A stretch of 19,046 nt of DNA from an uncultured Clostridia bacterium (GTDB lineage: Bacteria > Bacillota > Clostridia > Oscillospirales > Acutalibacteraceae): the NCBI GenBank assembly GCA_947567585.1, contig CANONE010000024.1:1-19046 (forward strand), read 5' to 3'. The notes below the pieces were generated by a model. It did no database searches. It saw only the letters and a list, made by a program, of their open reading frames with translations, and was not told the origin of the DNA. Shown here in pieces: positions 7,642 through 14,385 of the stretch (position 1 is the first letter of the stretch; each line of letters starts with the position of its first letter). The position numbers and the translations under genes were made by a program.

Positions 7642-9891
7642 ATGGGTATGATCACGCAAGCACTGTCACAGGGGTGGACCTTACAGTCCCCCCGCTGGCC
7701 CCAGGAAATCCCCGCTCAGGCGCCGGGGTCCATCTACAGCGCCCTGCTGCGGGCCGGACTGGGCCCCGCCCCCTATTGGCGGGACAATCACCTGGAAATC
7801 CGCCGCCTGCTGGACCAGAGCTTTACTTACGCCTGCCGCTTTCAGCCGGACCCGGCCCTACTGGACTGTGAGTATGTAAACCTGCATCTGGATTCCGTGG
7901 ACGGCGAAGCCGTTCTTTCCTTGAACGGCTCTCCTCTTGGCCGGGCCGCCAACCCCTACCGGGCCCATGATTTTCCAGTCGGCCACCTGCTGCGCCCCGG
8001 TGAAAACCGGCTGACCGCCGTCTTCTCCCCCCCTGCCGGAAGCCGGGCCGCCCGGTTCATCCCCGACGGCGGGCTTTTGGGCCCTGTTCAGCTGCAAAGC
8101 ACGGGAGGAAAGTCCGACGTAAAGCTGGACCATGTGCGGATCTCTCACACCTGCCAGGATGGGCGGACCGTGCTGCAAGTGGGCTTTGGGGCCCAGGGAT
8201 CCTTAGAGGGCGTCCGCTTTATTGCCACGCTGGCTACCCCGCAGGGAGAAGTCCTGCGGATTTTCCACCGCCCCTACCGGTTTGTTTTAGAGGACCCGCA
8301 GCCTTGGTGGCCCAGGGGATACGGAGAGCAGCCCCTGTATACTGTAACACTTGAAGCCCTGCGGCAAGACCAGGTTTTGGACAGATGGCAGGGAAACACT
8401 GGCCTGCGCACCGTCTCTCTGGAGCGGACGGGCGAGGGCTTTGCCCATGTGGTCAACGGTGTGAAAGTCTTTGCCATGGGGGCGGGCTTTGTCCCGGAGG
8501 ACTGCCTGGGCCAGGACCCGGCGCGCATCCGCCAGCTGCTGGAGGACTGCGCCGCCGCCAATTTTAACTGCCTGCGGGTGTCTTGGTTTCCCGACGACTC
8601 CTTCTACGACCTCTGCGACCAGCTGGGCTTTTTGGTCTGGCAGGACATCCCCCTCCCTGGCTCGGTCCTGCCCCTGACCCGTGAAGCTGTCTGGGATATA
8701 CAAGCTCAGGTGGAGGAAAACGCCCAGCGCCTGAACCGCCACCCCTGCCTTGTCCTTTGGTGCGGAAACATAGGCGGCGAAGCCTCTTTGGCCGCGGCCC
8801 CGCCCTCCCTGCGGGCAGACTATATTAAGCTTTTTGAGTATCTCATTCCGGAAGCCCTTACCATGGCGGAATCTCCCGTCCCCTACTGGCCCTCCAGCCC
8901 CTCCAGCGGCGGCGGCTTTGATCAGCCCGAAAGCCCTGCCCGGGGGGACGCTTCTCTGGAAGGCGCTTATGCGCCTACAGATGAAAACGTTCCCAGGTAC
9001 GCCTCTTCCTGGGGCCTTTCCTCCTACCCCTGCCCCCGCACTGTAGAAAGCTTTACCCAGCCCCGAGACCGCAATCTGCACTCTTATGTAATGGAAAGCC
9101 GCCAACTGGCGGTCCCGCCCGCCCAACAGGACTTTCTTTTTCCCTCCATCCTGGACGCCGCCCTCTATGCCGCCCAACTGACCCAGGCCCTTTCAGCCCG
9201 CCGGACGGTGGAAGCTTTGCGGGGCCGCCGGGGCTGGTGCATGGGAGCTCTTTACAGGCAGGTCAACGAGGGCTTCCCCTGCGCCTCTTTTTCCTCTATC
9301 GACCATGCCGGCCGCTGGAAAGCGCTGCATTATTTCGCCCGCCGCTTTTTTGCCCCGCTGCTGCTGGCCTGCCGGATCACGGGAGAGGAGGGCCCCACGG
9401 CGGAACCCCGGAAGCAGGGCATGGTCCTTACGGTCATCAACGACAGTCCTCGTTCCCGGCAGGTCACAATAAAGTGGACTTTGCGGGATACGTTCAGCCG
9501 GATTAAACGGGAGGAAACCATTTCTCTACGGGTTCCGGCCCTGTCCAGCGCGCCTCTGGACAGCATCCCTCTTCCGGAGGTCCGGCCGCTGGAGGACTTT
9601 GTGAGCCTGGAGCTTTTAGAAAACGGCATGCGCGTCAGCTTCTTTACCGCCCTTTTCACCCCGCCCAAATTTTACCCGTACCAGGATCCCTCCCTGGCCT
9701 GCCGGGTAGACGGGGAAGACTTGGTGGTTTCCGCCTCCGCCCACGCCCAGTGCGTAGAAATCCGCAACAACAGCGAAGACCTCATCCTCTCTGACAACTA
9801 CTTCGATATGCTACCCGGACAGCGCCGGGTCAAAATCCTCCGGGGGGCCCCTGACAATCTCCGCCTGCGCAGCGTATACGATATTGGCTGA
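7642..9891 (+). CDS. GH2 beta-mannosidase-like protein, predicted inactive
   Basis: This 749-residue protein follows GH2 beta-mannosidase architecture: N-terminal jelly-roll sugar-binding domain (about 1-160), immunoglobulin-like domain, TIM-barrel core (about 265-570) and a C-terminal beta domain. Recognisable landmarks are FYDLCDQLGFLVWQD, HPCLVLWCGN, PYWPSSPS, GALYRQVNEGFP and FSSIDHAGRWKALHYFARRFF. Catalytic motifs are altered. WCGNNE of active enzymes is WCGNIGGE, with Gly378 at the acid/base position. The SE(F/Y)G nucleophile motif reads SSWG, with Ser456 at the glutamate position. The GDxHxW motif and the glycine-rich GGGIYE segment are also lost. At 749 residues it is shorter than typical members (about 820-880). 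The frame is intact and there is no signal peptide. It starts 3 bases after addA; ATG 7648 is an alternative start. Confident on family, moderately confident on inactivity. Confidence 0.8.
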   Translation: MGMITQALSQGWTLQSPRWPQEIPAQAPGSIYSALLRAGLGPAPYWRDNHLEIRRLLDQSFTYACRFQPDPALLDCEYVNLHLDSVDGEAVLSLNGSPLGRAANPYRAHDFPVGHLLRPGENRLTAVFSPPAGSRAARFIPDGGLLGPVQLQSTGGKSDVKLDHVRISHTCQDGRTVLQVGFGAQGSLEGVRFIATLATPQGEVLRIFHRPYRFVLEDPQPWWPRGYGEQPLYTVTLEALRQDQVLDRWQGNTGLRTVSLERTGEGFAHVVNGVKVFAMGAGFVPEDCLGQDPARIRQLLEDCAAANFNCLRVSWFPDDSFYDLCDQLGFLVWQDIPLPGSVLPLTREAVWDIQAQVEENAQRLNRHPCLVLWCGNIGGEASLAAAPPSLRADYIKLFEYLIPEALTMAESPVPYWPSSPSSGGGFDQPESPARGDASLEGAYAPTDENVPRYASSWGLSSYPCPRTVESFTQPRDRNLHSYVMESRQLAVPPAQQDFLFPSILDAALYAAQLTQALSARRTVEALRGRRGWCMGALYRQVNEGFPCASFSSIDHAGRWKALHYFARRFFAPLLLACRITGEEGPTAEPRKQGMVLTVINDSPRSRQVTIKWTLRDTFSRIKREETISLRVPALSSAPLDSIPLPEVRPLEDFVSLELLENGMRVSFFTALFTPPKFYPYQDPSLACRVDGEDLVVSASAHAQCVEIRNNSEDLILSDNYFDMLPGQRRVKILRGAPDNLRLRSVYDIG

Positions 9892-9983
9892 AGCAACGGG
9901 CTTTAACCCTGGCCGGTTCAATTGGCGGCGGCTGAAAATCGCGGCCCCGAAAACGAAACTTCCCGTTCAAATTCAGCAAAAAC

Positions 9984-10107
9984 CCGGCGTAAAAGTCTGG
10001 ATCGAACTCTTTTTTTAAATTTCGGGTTATAGGGCGCTGGTTTCCGGCGGAGATCCGCGCCAGCCGAATCGGCAGATGAGACCAGCGCCCTACAACCTTA
10101 AAGGAGG
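9984..10107 (+). promoter_or_regulatory. Structured leader element, copy 2 (before the metallophosphatase)
   Basis: A long stem, 10026-10041 with 10081-10096, pairs at 15 of 16 positions, 12 of them continuous (TAGGGCGCTGGT with its complement). It encloses two hairpins: GCGG/CCGC at 10047-10058 with an AGAT loop, and GCCG/CGGC at 10063-10073 with an AAT loop. The result is a three-way-junction-like fold, followed by CCTTA and the AAGGAGG ribosome site (10101-10107). Upstream, 9984-10020 carries CCGGCGTAAAAG, GATCGAAC and a T7 run, shared in part with the MATE leader. The 9892-9983 stretch shows no gene and no clear terminator for the preceding operon. Confidence 0.55.
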
Positions 10108-10116
10108 CCAATAAGA

Positions 10117-11022
10117 ATGATCGCAGTAATGGCGGATGTGCATGGGAATTACTTGGCGTTGCAGGCATGTTTGGATTATGCCAAGAAGCGCGGAGCGGAA
10201 AAATATTTGTTTTTGGGGGACTACATCACCGACCACGCCTATCCCCAGCGGACCATGGAGCTGCTTTATGATACGCGGGACCGCTATGACTGCCGGTTTA
10301 TCCGGGGGAACCGGGAGGATTACATGATCGAATACCGAAGAAACGGCGGGAAGGACGGCGGAGGGAAACCGTGGCAAAACACCTCGGCCCAGGGGGCGCT
10401 GCTCTATTGCTATGAAAACCTGCGGGACCAAGATATCGACTGGTTCCAGAGCCTGCCTGTCTCCGGATTGTGGGAGATAGAGGGCGCGCCGCCCATTGCC
10501 TACTGCCACGGTTCGCCGGAACGTACCCGGGACGAAATGCGGGGAGACCACCGGTCCTTGGACATGCTGGGACGGGTGCGGGCGGATATTTTGGTCAAGG
10601 GGCATAACCACCGGCAGTGGTATCTTTTTCACCGGGGAAAGCGGCTGGCATGCGCGTCGTCCGTGGGCAACCCCATCAGCCGCCGGGCGGTCCCTGGCGC
10701 CATGCAGGCTACCGGACTGGCCAAGGTGGGCCAAATGATGCTGCTCCACCTAAAGGAAGGCCGCTGGACGCCGGAATATGTCCGCGTCCCCTACGATTGG
10801 CAGGGGGCCATTGACAACCTGCGCGCCTCCGGCCTAAGAGACCGGGCTCCCGTTTGGGCCGCCATGCTCCGCTACAACGTCCTCACCGGCACAGACCCCT
10901 TCTACGTCCTCCCCGTCCACGCAGCCGCCCTATACGCCCAAGAAACCGGCGCAAACGCCAGCTGGCCCGACGTCCCGGAATCCTACTGGCAGCGGGCCGC
11001 TGTGGCGTTTGGGGCGCTTTGA
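10117..11022 (+). CDS. Calcineurin-like metallophosphoesterase
   Basis: This 301-residue cytosolic protein belongs to the calcineurin-like (Metallophos/YfcE-type) phosphoesterase superfamily, using two metal ions to hydrolyse phosphate mono- or diesters. The metal-binding motifs are all seen: DVHGN (Asp7, His9), GDYITD (Asp35), GNRE (Asn65), CHGSP (His131) and GHNHRQW (His163, His165). In the fourth of the canonical motifs the usual GNH(D/E) histidine is Arg66, a substitution that also occurs in some families but removes a residue often assigned to acid catalysis. A C-terminal extension of about 90 residues past the core carries no motif I know. AAGGAGG at 10101-10107 is 9 bases before the ATG. 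It has its own structured leader, so it may be regulated apart from addA-GH2. The substrate is unknown. Confidence 0.85.
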   Translation: MIAVMADVHGNYLALQACLDYAKKRGAEKYLFLGDYITDHAYPQRTMELLYDTRDRYDCRFIRGNREDYMIEYRRNGGKDGGGKPWQNTSAQGALLYCYENLRDQDIDWFQSLPVSGLWEIEGAPPIAYCHGSPERTRDEMRGDHRSLDMLGRVRADILVKGHNHRQWYLFHRGKRLACASSVGNPISRRAVPGAMQATGLAKVGQMMLLHLKEGRWTPEYVRVPYDWQGAIDNLRASGLRDRAPVWAAMLRYNVLTGTDPFYVLPVHAAALYAQETGANASWPDVPESYWQRAAVAFGAL

Positions 11023-11028
11023 AGACCT

Positions 11029-11098
11029 TGGGGCGCTGGAAGCGATCGGTGAACGGCGGTCCGCGTCCACGATACAAGGAAGGCCCTTAAAGGAGGGT
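11029..11098 (+). repeat. Degraded third copy of the leader element, without a start codon
   Basis: GGGGCGCTGG (11030-11039), CGGCGGTCCGCG (11054-11065) and CCTTAAAGGAGG (11085-11096) follow the order of the copy-2 leader, but the right stem arm with ATGAGACCAGCGCCC is missing. The good ribosome-site sequence at its end is not followed by a properly spaced start codon. Just downstream, 11096-11106 pairs with 11125-11135 (11 bp with two G-U), without a U-tract. Confidence 0.4.
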
Positions 11099-11154
11099 GG
11101 CTGCTGATACCTTCGCCCTCAAGGCAGCGGCCGCCTGTCAATCAGATGAAAACA

Positions 11155-11236
11155 CCGGCATAAGAATTTTTGATCAAACATTTTTCAAAAAGCTTGTGGG
11201 TGTGGGCAAAGCCCACGACCTTATTAAAGAAAGGAG
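11155..11236 (+). promoter_or_regulatory. MATE gene leader with hairpin and CCTT-SD module
   Basis: The leader begins CCGGCATAAGAA and GATCAAAC, as in the metallophosphatase leader. It then forms a perfect 6-bp hairpin GTGGGC/GCCCAC (11202-11216, loop AAA), followed by ACCTTATTAAAGAAAGGAG. The 11211-11236 block matches the end of the pyrB leader (2616-2642) at about 22 of 27 columns. CCTT can pair with AAGG of the ribosome site. No convincing promoter was found in 11023-11154. Confidence 0.45.
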
Positions 11237-11241
11237 ATCAC

Positions 11242-12594
11242 ATGGCACAAAGAATCAGGAATATGACACAGGGCAGTCCGGTAAAGCTGCTGGTTACGTT
11301 TGCGCTGCCGCTGATGATGGGAAACGTGTTCCAACAGCTTTATACGGTGGTCGATACAGCGGTGGTGGGACAGGTCGTTGGTGTGAAGGCCCTGGCGGCG
11401 CTGGGGGCGGCGGACTGGCTAAACTGGCTGGTGCTCAGCGTGGTACAGGGATTTGCCCAGGGATTCTCCATTTTGATGGCCCAGTATTTTGGGGCCAAGG
11501 ATTACCGGCAGCTGTCCCGGGCGGTGGGCGTGTCGGCGTCCTTGTGCGGGGTTGTGGCCGTGGTTATGCTGCTGGTCAGCCAGCTGGCGGCCACCCCGGT
11601 ACTGATGCTGCTGAACACACCGGGAGATATTATCGGCGATTCCGTCTTGTATCTGCGCATTATTTTTGGGGGCATCCCCATTGTAGCGGCTTACAATCTG
11701 CTGGCCTCCATTCTGCGGGCGCTGGGAGACAGCAAAACGCCCCTTTATGCCGTAGTGGTGGCTACCGTGGTGAACATAGCCCTGGATCTGCTGTTTGTTA
11801 TGGGCTTTCATTGGGGCATCGCCGGGGCGGCGGGGGCGACGGTTATTGCTCAAGCGGTTTCCACCATCTATTGCTTTATCAATGTAAAAAGAATCAGTAT
11901 TCTGGAAATGCACGCCGGAGACTTCCGGCCGGACAGCGGCACCGTTGCCTCCCTGCTGCGGCTGGGGTCGCCGGTAGCCCTGCAAAATGGGATTATCTCC
12001 GTAGGCGGCATGGTGGTGCAGTCCGTCATCAACCGCTATGGCATGCTGTTTATCGCCGGATTCACCGCCACCAACAAGCTTTACGGACTGCTGGAAATCG
12101 CAGCCACCTCCTACGGATACGCCGTCACTTCCTTTGTAGGCCAGAATCTGGGTGGAAAGCTGATTAAGCGTATTAAGCAGGGCATGCGCTCCGCCGCTGT
12201 CATCGCCCTTCTCACATCGGCGGTGATCGCCCTTGCCATGCTGCTCTTGGGCCGGATGATCCTGGGGCTCTTCATATCCGGCTCCCCGGAAGAAGCGGCC
12301 GCCTCTATGGAAATCGCCTATCACTATCTGGCCGTTATGAGCGTTTGCCTGCCCATTCTCTATATGCTGCATATTTACCGCTCGGCGCTGATGGGGCTGG
12401 GAGACACGGTGATTCCTATGGTCTCCGGTTTCGTAGAGATGGTCATGCGTATCGGCATTGCTCTTTTGCTTCCCTTGGCAATTGGCCAGGAAGGCATCTT
12501 CTACGCTGAAGTAGGCGCATGGACCGGCGCGGCCGTGCTGCTGACGGCCGCCTACTTTGTACGCGTGTCGCGGCTAGGGAACGGCGCGGAATAA
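11242..12594 (+). CDS. MATE-family multidrug/cation efflux transporter
   Basis: This 450-residue integral membrane protein is of the MATE family, which exports drugs or toxic cations using a Na+ or H+ gradient. The N-terminal MTQGSPVKLLVTFALPLM and the following LYTVVDTAVVGQVVG stretch are typical. About twelve hydrophobic helices are spread over two similar halves, the second beginning near residue 235 (LRLGSPVALQNGIISVGGMVVQ). The ATG at 11242 is taken because AAAGGAG ends 5 bases upstream; the frame is open further upstream but without a ribosome site. It is followed by a strong terminator and faces the convergent ruvB operon. Substrate cannot be predicted. Confidence 0.93.
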   Translation: MAQRIRNMTQGSPVKLLVTFALPLMMGNVFQQLYTVVDTAVVGQVVGVKALAALGAADWLNWLVLSVVQGFAQGFSILMAQYFGAKDYRQLSRAVGVSASLCGVVAVVMLLVSQLAATPVLMLLNTPGDIIGDSVLYLRIIFGGIPIVAAYNLLASILRALGDSKTPLYAVVVATVVNIALDLLFVMGFHWGIAGAAGATVIAQAVSTIYCFINVKRISILEMHAGDFRPDSGTVASLLRLGSPVALQNGIISVGGMVVQSVINRYGMLFIAGFTATNKLYGLLEIAATSYGYAVTSFVGQNLGGKLIKRIKQGMRSAAVIALLTSAVIALAMLLLGRMILGLFISGSPEEAAASMEIAYHYLAVMSVCLPILYMLHIYRSALMGLGDTVIPMVSGFVEMVMRIGIALLLPLAIGQEGIFYAEVGAWTGAAVLLTAAYFVRVSRLGNGAE

Positions 12595-12653
12595 TGCCGC
12601 GGGGCTTTGCGCCCCGCCTGAGCCGCGTCGATAATATACCGGTCCAAATAACT

Positions 12654-12684
12654 TGACGGTCCTCAAGGAGGGCCGTCATTTTTT
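12654..12684 (+). terminator. Rho-independent terminator after the MATE gene
   Basis: TGACGGTCCTC (12654-12664) pairs with GAGGGCCGTCA (12668-12678) over 11 bp with one G-U, and T6 follows. A second GC hairpin without a U-tract (GCGGGGC/GCCCCGC, 12599-12617) lies just after the MATE stop. On the minus strand the same stem is followed by a poorer U-rich run, so it may also slow ruvB transcripts arriving from the other side. Confidence 0.9.
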
Positions 12685-12703
12685 GTAAGGGAAAATTCCC
12701 TGC

Positions 12704-13828
12704 TTATTGCAATTTCAATTGCGGGTCGTCCTCCGCCCGCAGGCGGGAAGGAAGGGGCAGCCCCAGGTGGGCGCAGGCGGCGGGCGTGACGCAGCGGCCC
12801 CGGGGGGTACGGGTCAGAAAGCCGATTTGCATCAGGTAAGGCTCGTTGACGTCTTCAATGGTAATGGCCTCTTCACCAATGGCGGCGGCCAGGGTCTCCA
12901 GGCCCACGGGGCCGCCGGCGTAGTTTTTGATAATGGCTGTCAGCATGTTGCGGTCGCTGAGATCCAGGCCCAGCTCGTCGATTTCCAGGCGGTCCAGGGC
13001 AATTTGGGAGGTGTTCAGGGTGATCACCCCCCCGCTCATCACCTCGGCAAAGTCCCGCACCCGCTTTAAAAGCCGGTTGGCAATGCGGGGGGTGCCCCGA
13101 GAGCGGGATGCCAGCTCCAGGGCCGCGTCCGCCTCGATTTCCGCGTTGAGAATCCGGGCGCTGCGCTGAACGATCAGCCCCAGCTCCTGGGGGGAGTAGA
13201 GCTCCAGCCGAAGCACCACCCCGAAGCGGTCCCGCAGGGGCGCCGAGAGCTGCCCGGCCCGGGTGGTGGCCCCCACCAAAGTGAACTTGGGCAGGGGCAG
13301 GTGGTAAGAGGCCGCCATTTGGCCCTTGCCGGTGATAATATCCAGGGCGAAGTCCTCCATAGCCGGATAGAGAATTTCCTCTACCGTTCGGGGCAGGCGG
13401 TGGACCTCGTCGATAAACAGCACGTCCCCTGGGGAGAGGTTGGTTAAAAGCGCCGCCAAATCCCCCGGCTTTTCAATGGCCGGCCCGCTGGTAATCCGCA
13501 GGTTGACCCCCAGCTCGTTGGCCACAATGCCCGCCAGGGTGGTCTTGCCCAGGCCCGGTGGGCCGTAGAGCAGCACATGGTCCAGGGTCTCCTTGCGGCT
13601 TTTGGCGGCTTCAATGAATATTTTCAGGTTTTCCTTTACCTTTTCCTGGCCGATGTATTCCCCAAAGGTCCGGGGCCGCAGGGGGTTTTCCACCTCCTGG
13701 TCGCCGGGGATATACCCTGTGTCCGTCAGCCGGTTTTCCAGGTCCAGATCCTGGTCCTGGGCGTCCCAGTCAATGCCATACTCCCCAGAGCCCTTTCCGC
13801 CGCTTTTCTCTATCATGGCTTTCTGCAT
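12704..13828 (-). CDS. ruvB: Holliday junction branch migration ATPase RuvB
   Basis: This is the hexameric AAA+ motor that drives branch migration of Holliday junctions together with RuvA. Landmarks are LRPRTFGEYIGQEKVKENL, Walker A YGPPGLGKTTLA, Walker B LFIDEVHRL, sensor 1 LVGATTRAG, the arginine finger region APLRDRFG, and sensor 2 GTPRIANRLLKRVRDFA, followed by the winged-helix domain with IGFLTRTPRGR. At about 374 residues it is slightly longer than usual because of an acidic N-terminal extension of about 45 residues. Two starts are possible: ATG 13828, close behind AGGAG, or ATG 13816, whose ATGA overlap with the upstream stop matches the style of this operon. ruvA and ruvC are not in the window. 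It is the last gene of the minus-strand operon. Confidence 0.96.
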   Translation of the reverse strand: MQKAMIEKSGGKGSGEYGIDWDAQDQDLDLENRLTDTGYIPGDQEVENPLRPRTFGEYIGQEKVKENLKIFIEAAKSRKETLDHVLLYGPPGLGKTTLAGIVANELGVNLRITSGPAIEKPGDLAALLTNLSPGDVLFIDEVHRLPRTVEEILYPAMEDFALDIITGKGQMAASYHLPLPKFTLVGATTRAGQLSAPLRDRFGVVLRLELYSPQELGLIVQRSARILNAEIEADAALELASRSRGTPRIANRLLKRVRDFAEVMSGGVITLNTSQIALDRLEIDELGLDLSDRNMLTAIIKNYAGGPVGLETLAAAIGEEAITIEDVNEPYLMQIGFLTRTPRGRCVTPAACAHLGLPLPSRLRAEDDPQLKLQ

Positions 13829-14385
13829 TCCTCTCCTGCGCGGCCGGGATATTCCGGCCACTCGTATTCTTCTATTTTTCCATTTCCCAAAGTGTAGCGA
13901 AAGAATTCCTCATTGGTCATATCCATAAAATACGTGCGGATGATGCGGCACACGCCGCCATGGGAGATAACCAAAACATTCCTGCCCTTATACCGCTCTT
14001 TGATTTGGTCAAGCAGCCCGTAAACCCGGCACGCCGCCAGCATCATGGACTCGCCCTGGGGATACCGGTACGCGAACTGCCGTTTATTTTCCAAAAAGGC
14101 GGGATTCTTCCCGTCCACCCCTTCGTAGATCCCGTAATCCTGCTCGGTCAGCCGGTCCTCAACCAGCACTGGGATCCGGTTATGTTCCGCGACGATTTGG
14201 CTGGTGTCCCGGGCCCGCTTTAGCGGAGAAGAGAGGATGACGTCCACCGGGCATTTTTCCACAGCGGCAGCCAATATCTTTGCCTGCTGGATGCCCTTCT
14301 CCGTCAGCTCCACATCTGTGCGTCCGCATATCCGGTTCTGCGCGTTCCAAATGGTCTCTCCATGGCGTGCAGCATATAGTTTCAT
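13813..14385 (-). CDS. Histidine phosphatase (phosphoglycerate mutase-like)
   Basis: This 190-residue cytosolic protein belongs to the histidine phosphatase superfamily (phosphoglycerate mutase/GpmB/CobC-like). The phosphorylated histidine is in ARHGET (Arg7, His8, Gly9). The second pocket arginine is in SSPLKRA (Arg57), the acid is Glu81 in LTEQDYG, and the second catalytic histidine is His142 in VISHGG. All four core residues are present, so it should be active. The size fits small-molecule phosphatases better than glycolytic mutases, but the substrate is open. It overlaps the upstream gene by ATGA and the start of ruvB, so translation is probably coupled throughout. Confidence 0.9.
   Translation of the reverse strand: MKLYAARHGETIWNAQNRICGRTDVELTEKGIQQAKILAAAVEKCPVDVILSSPLKRARDTSQIVAEHNRIPVLVEDRLTEQDYGIYEGVDGKNPAFLENKRQFAYRYPQGESMMLAACRVYGLLDQIKERYKGRNVLVISHGGVCRIIRTYFMDMTNEEFFRYTLGNGKIEEYEWPEYPGRAGEECRKP

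Noticed and set aside
9091..9105. Glu485 in VMES as the GH2 nucleophile
   Set aside because: The better aligned motif is RYASSWGLSSYP at 452-463, and the VMES segment matches the downstream region that follows the nucleophile in active enzymes.
8287..9177. 296-codon minus-strand frame opposite the GH2-like gene
   Set aside because: Antisense shadow with repetitive Gly/Val/Ala composition; the plus-strand frame has clear GH2 landmarks.
10063..10083. Hammerhead-ribozyme-like core suggested by GATGAGACC in the leader
   Set aside because: The required CUGAUGA and GAAA core segments are not present; the sequence reads CAGATGAGACC and the stems do not fit.
11097..12167. 356-codon frame overlapping the MATE gene
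   Set aside because: Its GTG start lies inside the AGGAGG, and after the first 50 codons it is the wrong-frame reading of a clear MATE gene with low-complexity Gly/Ala/Arg composition.
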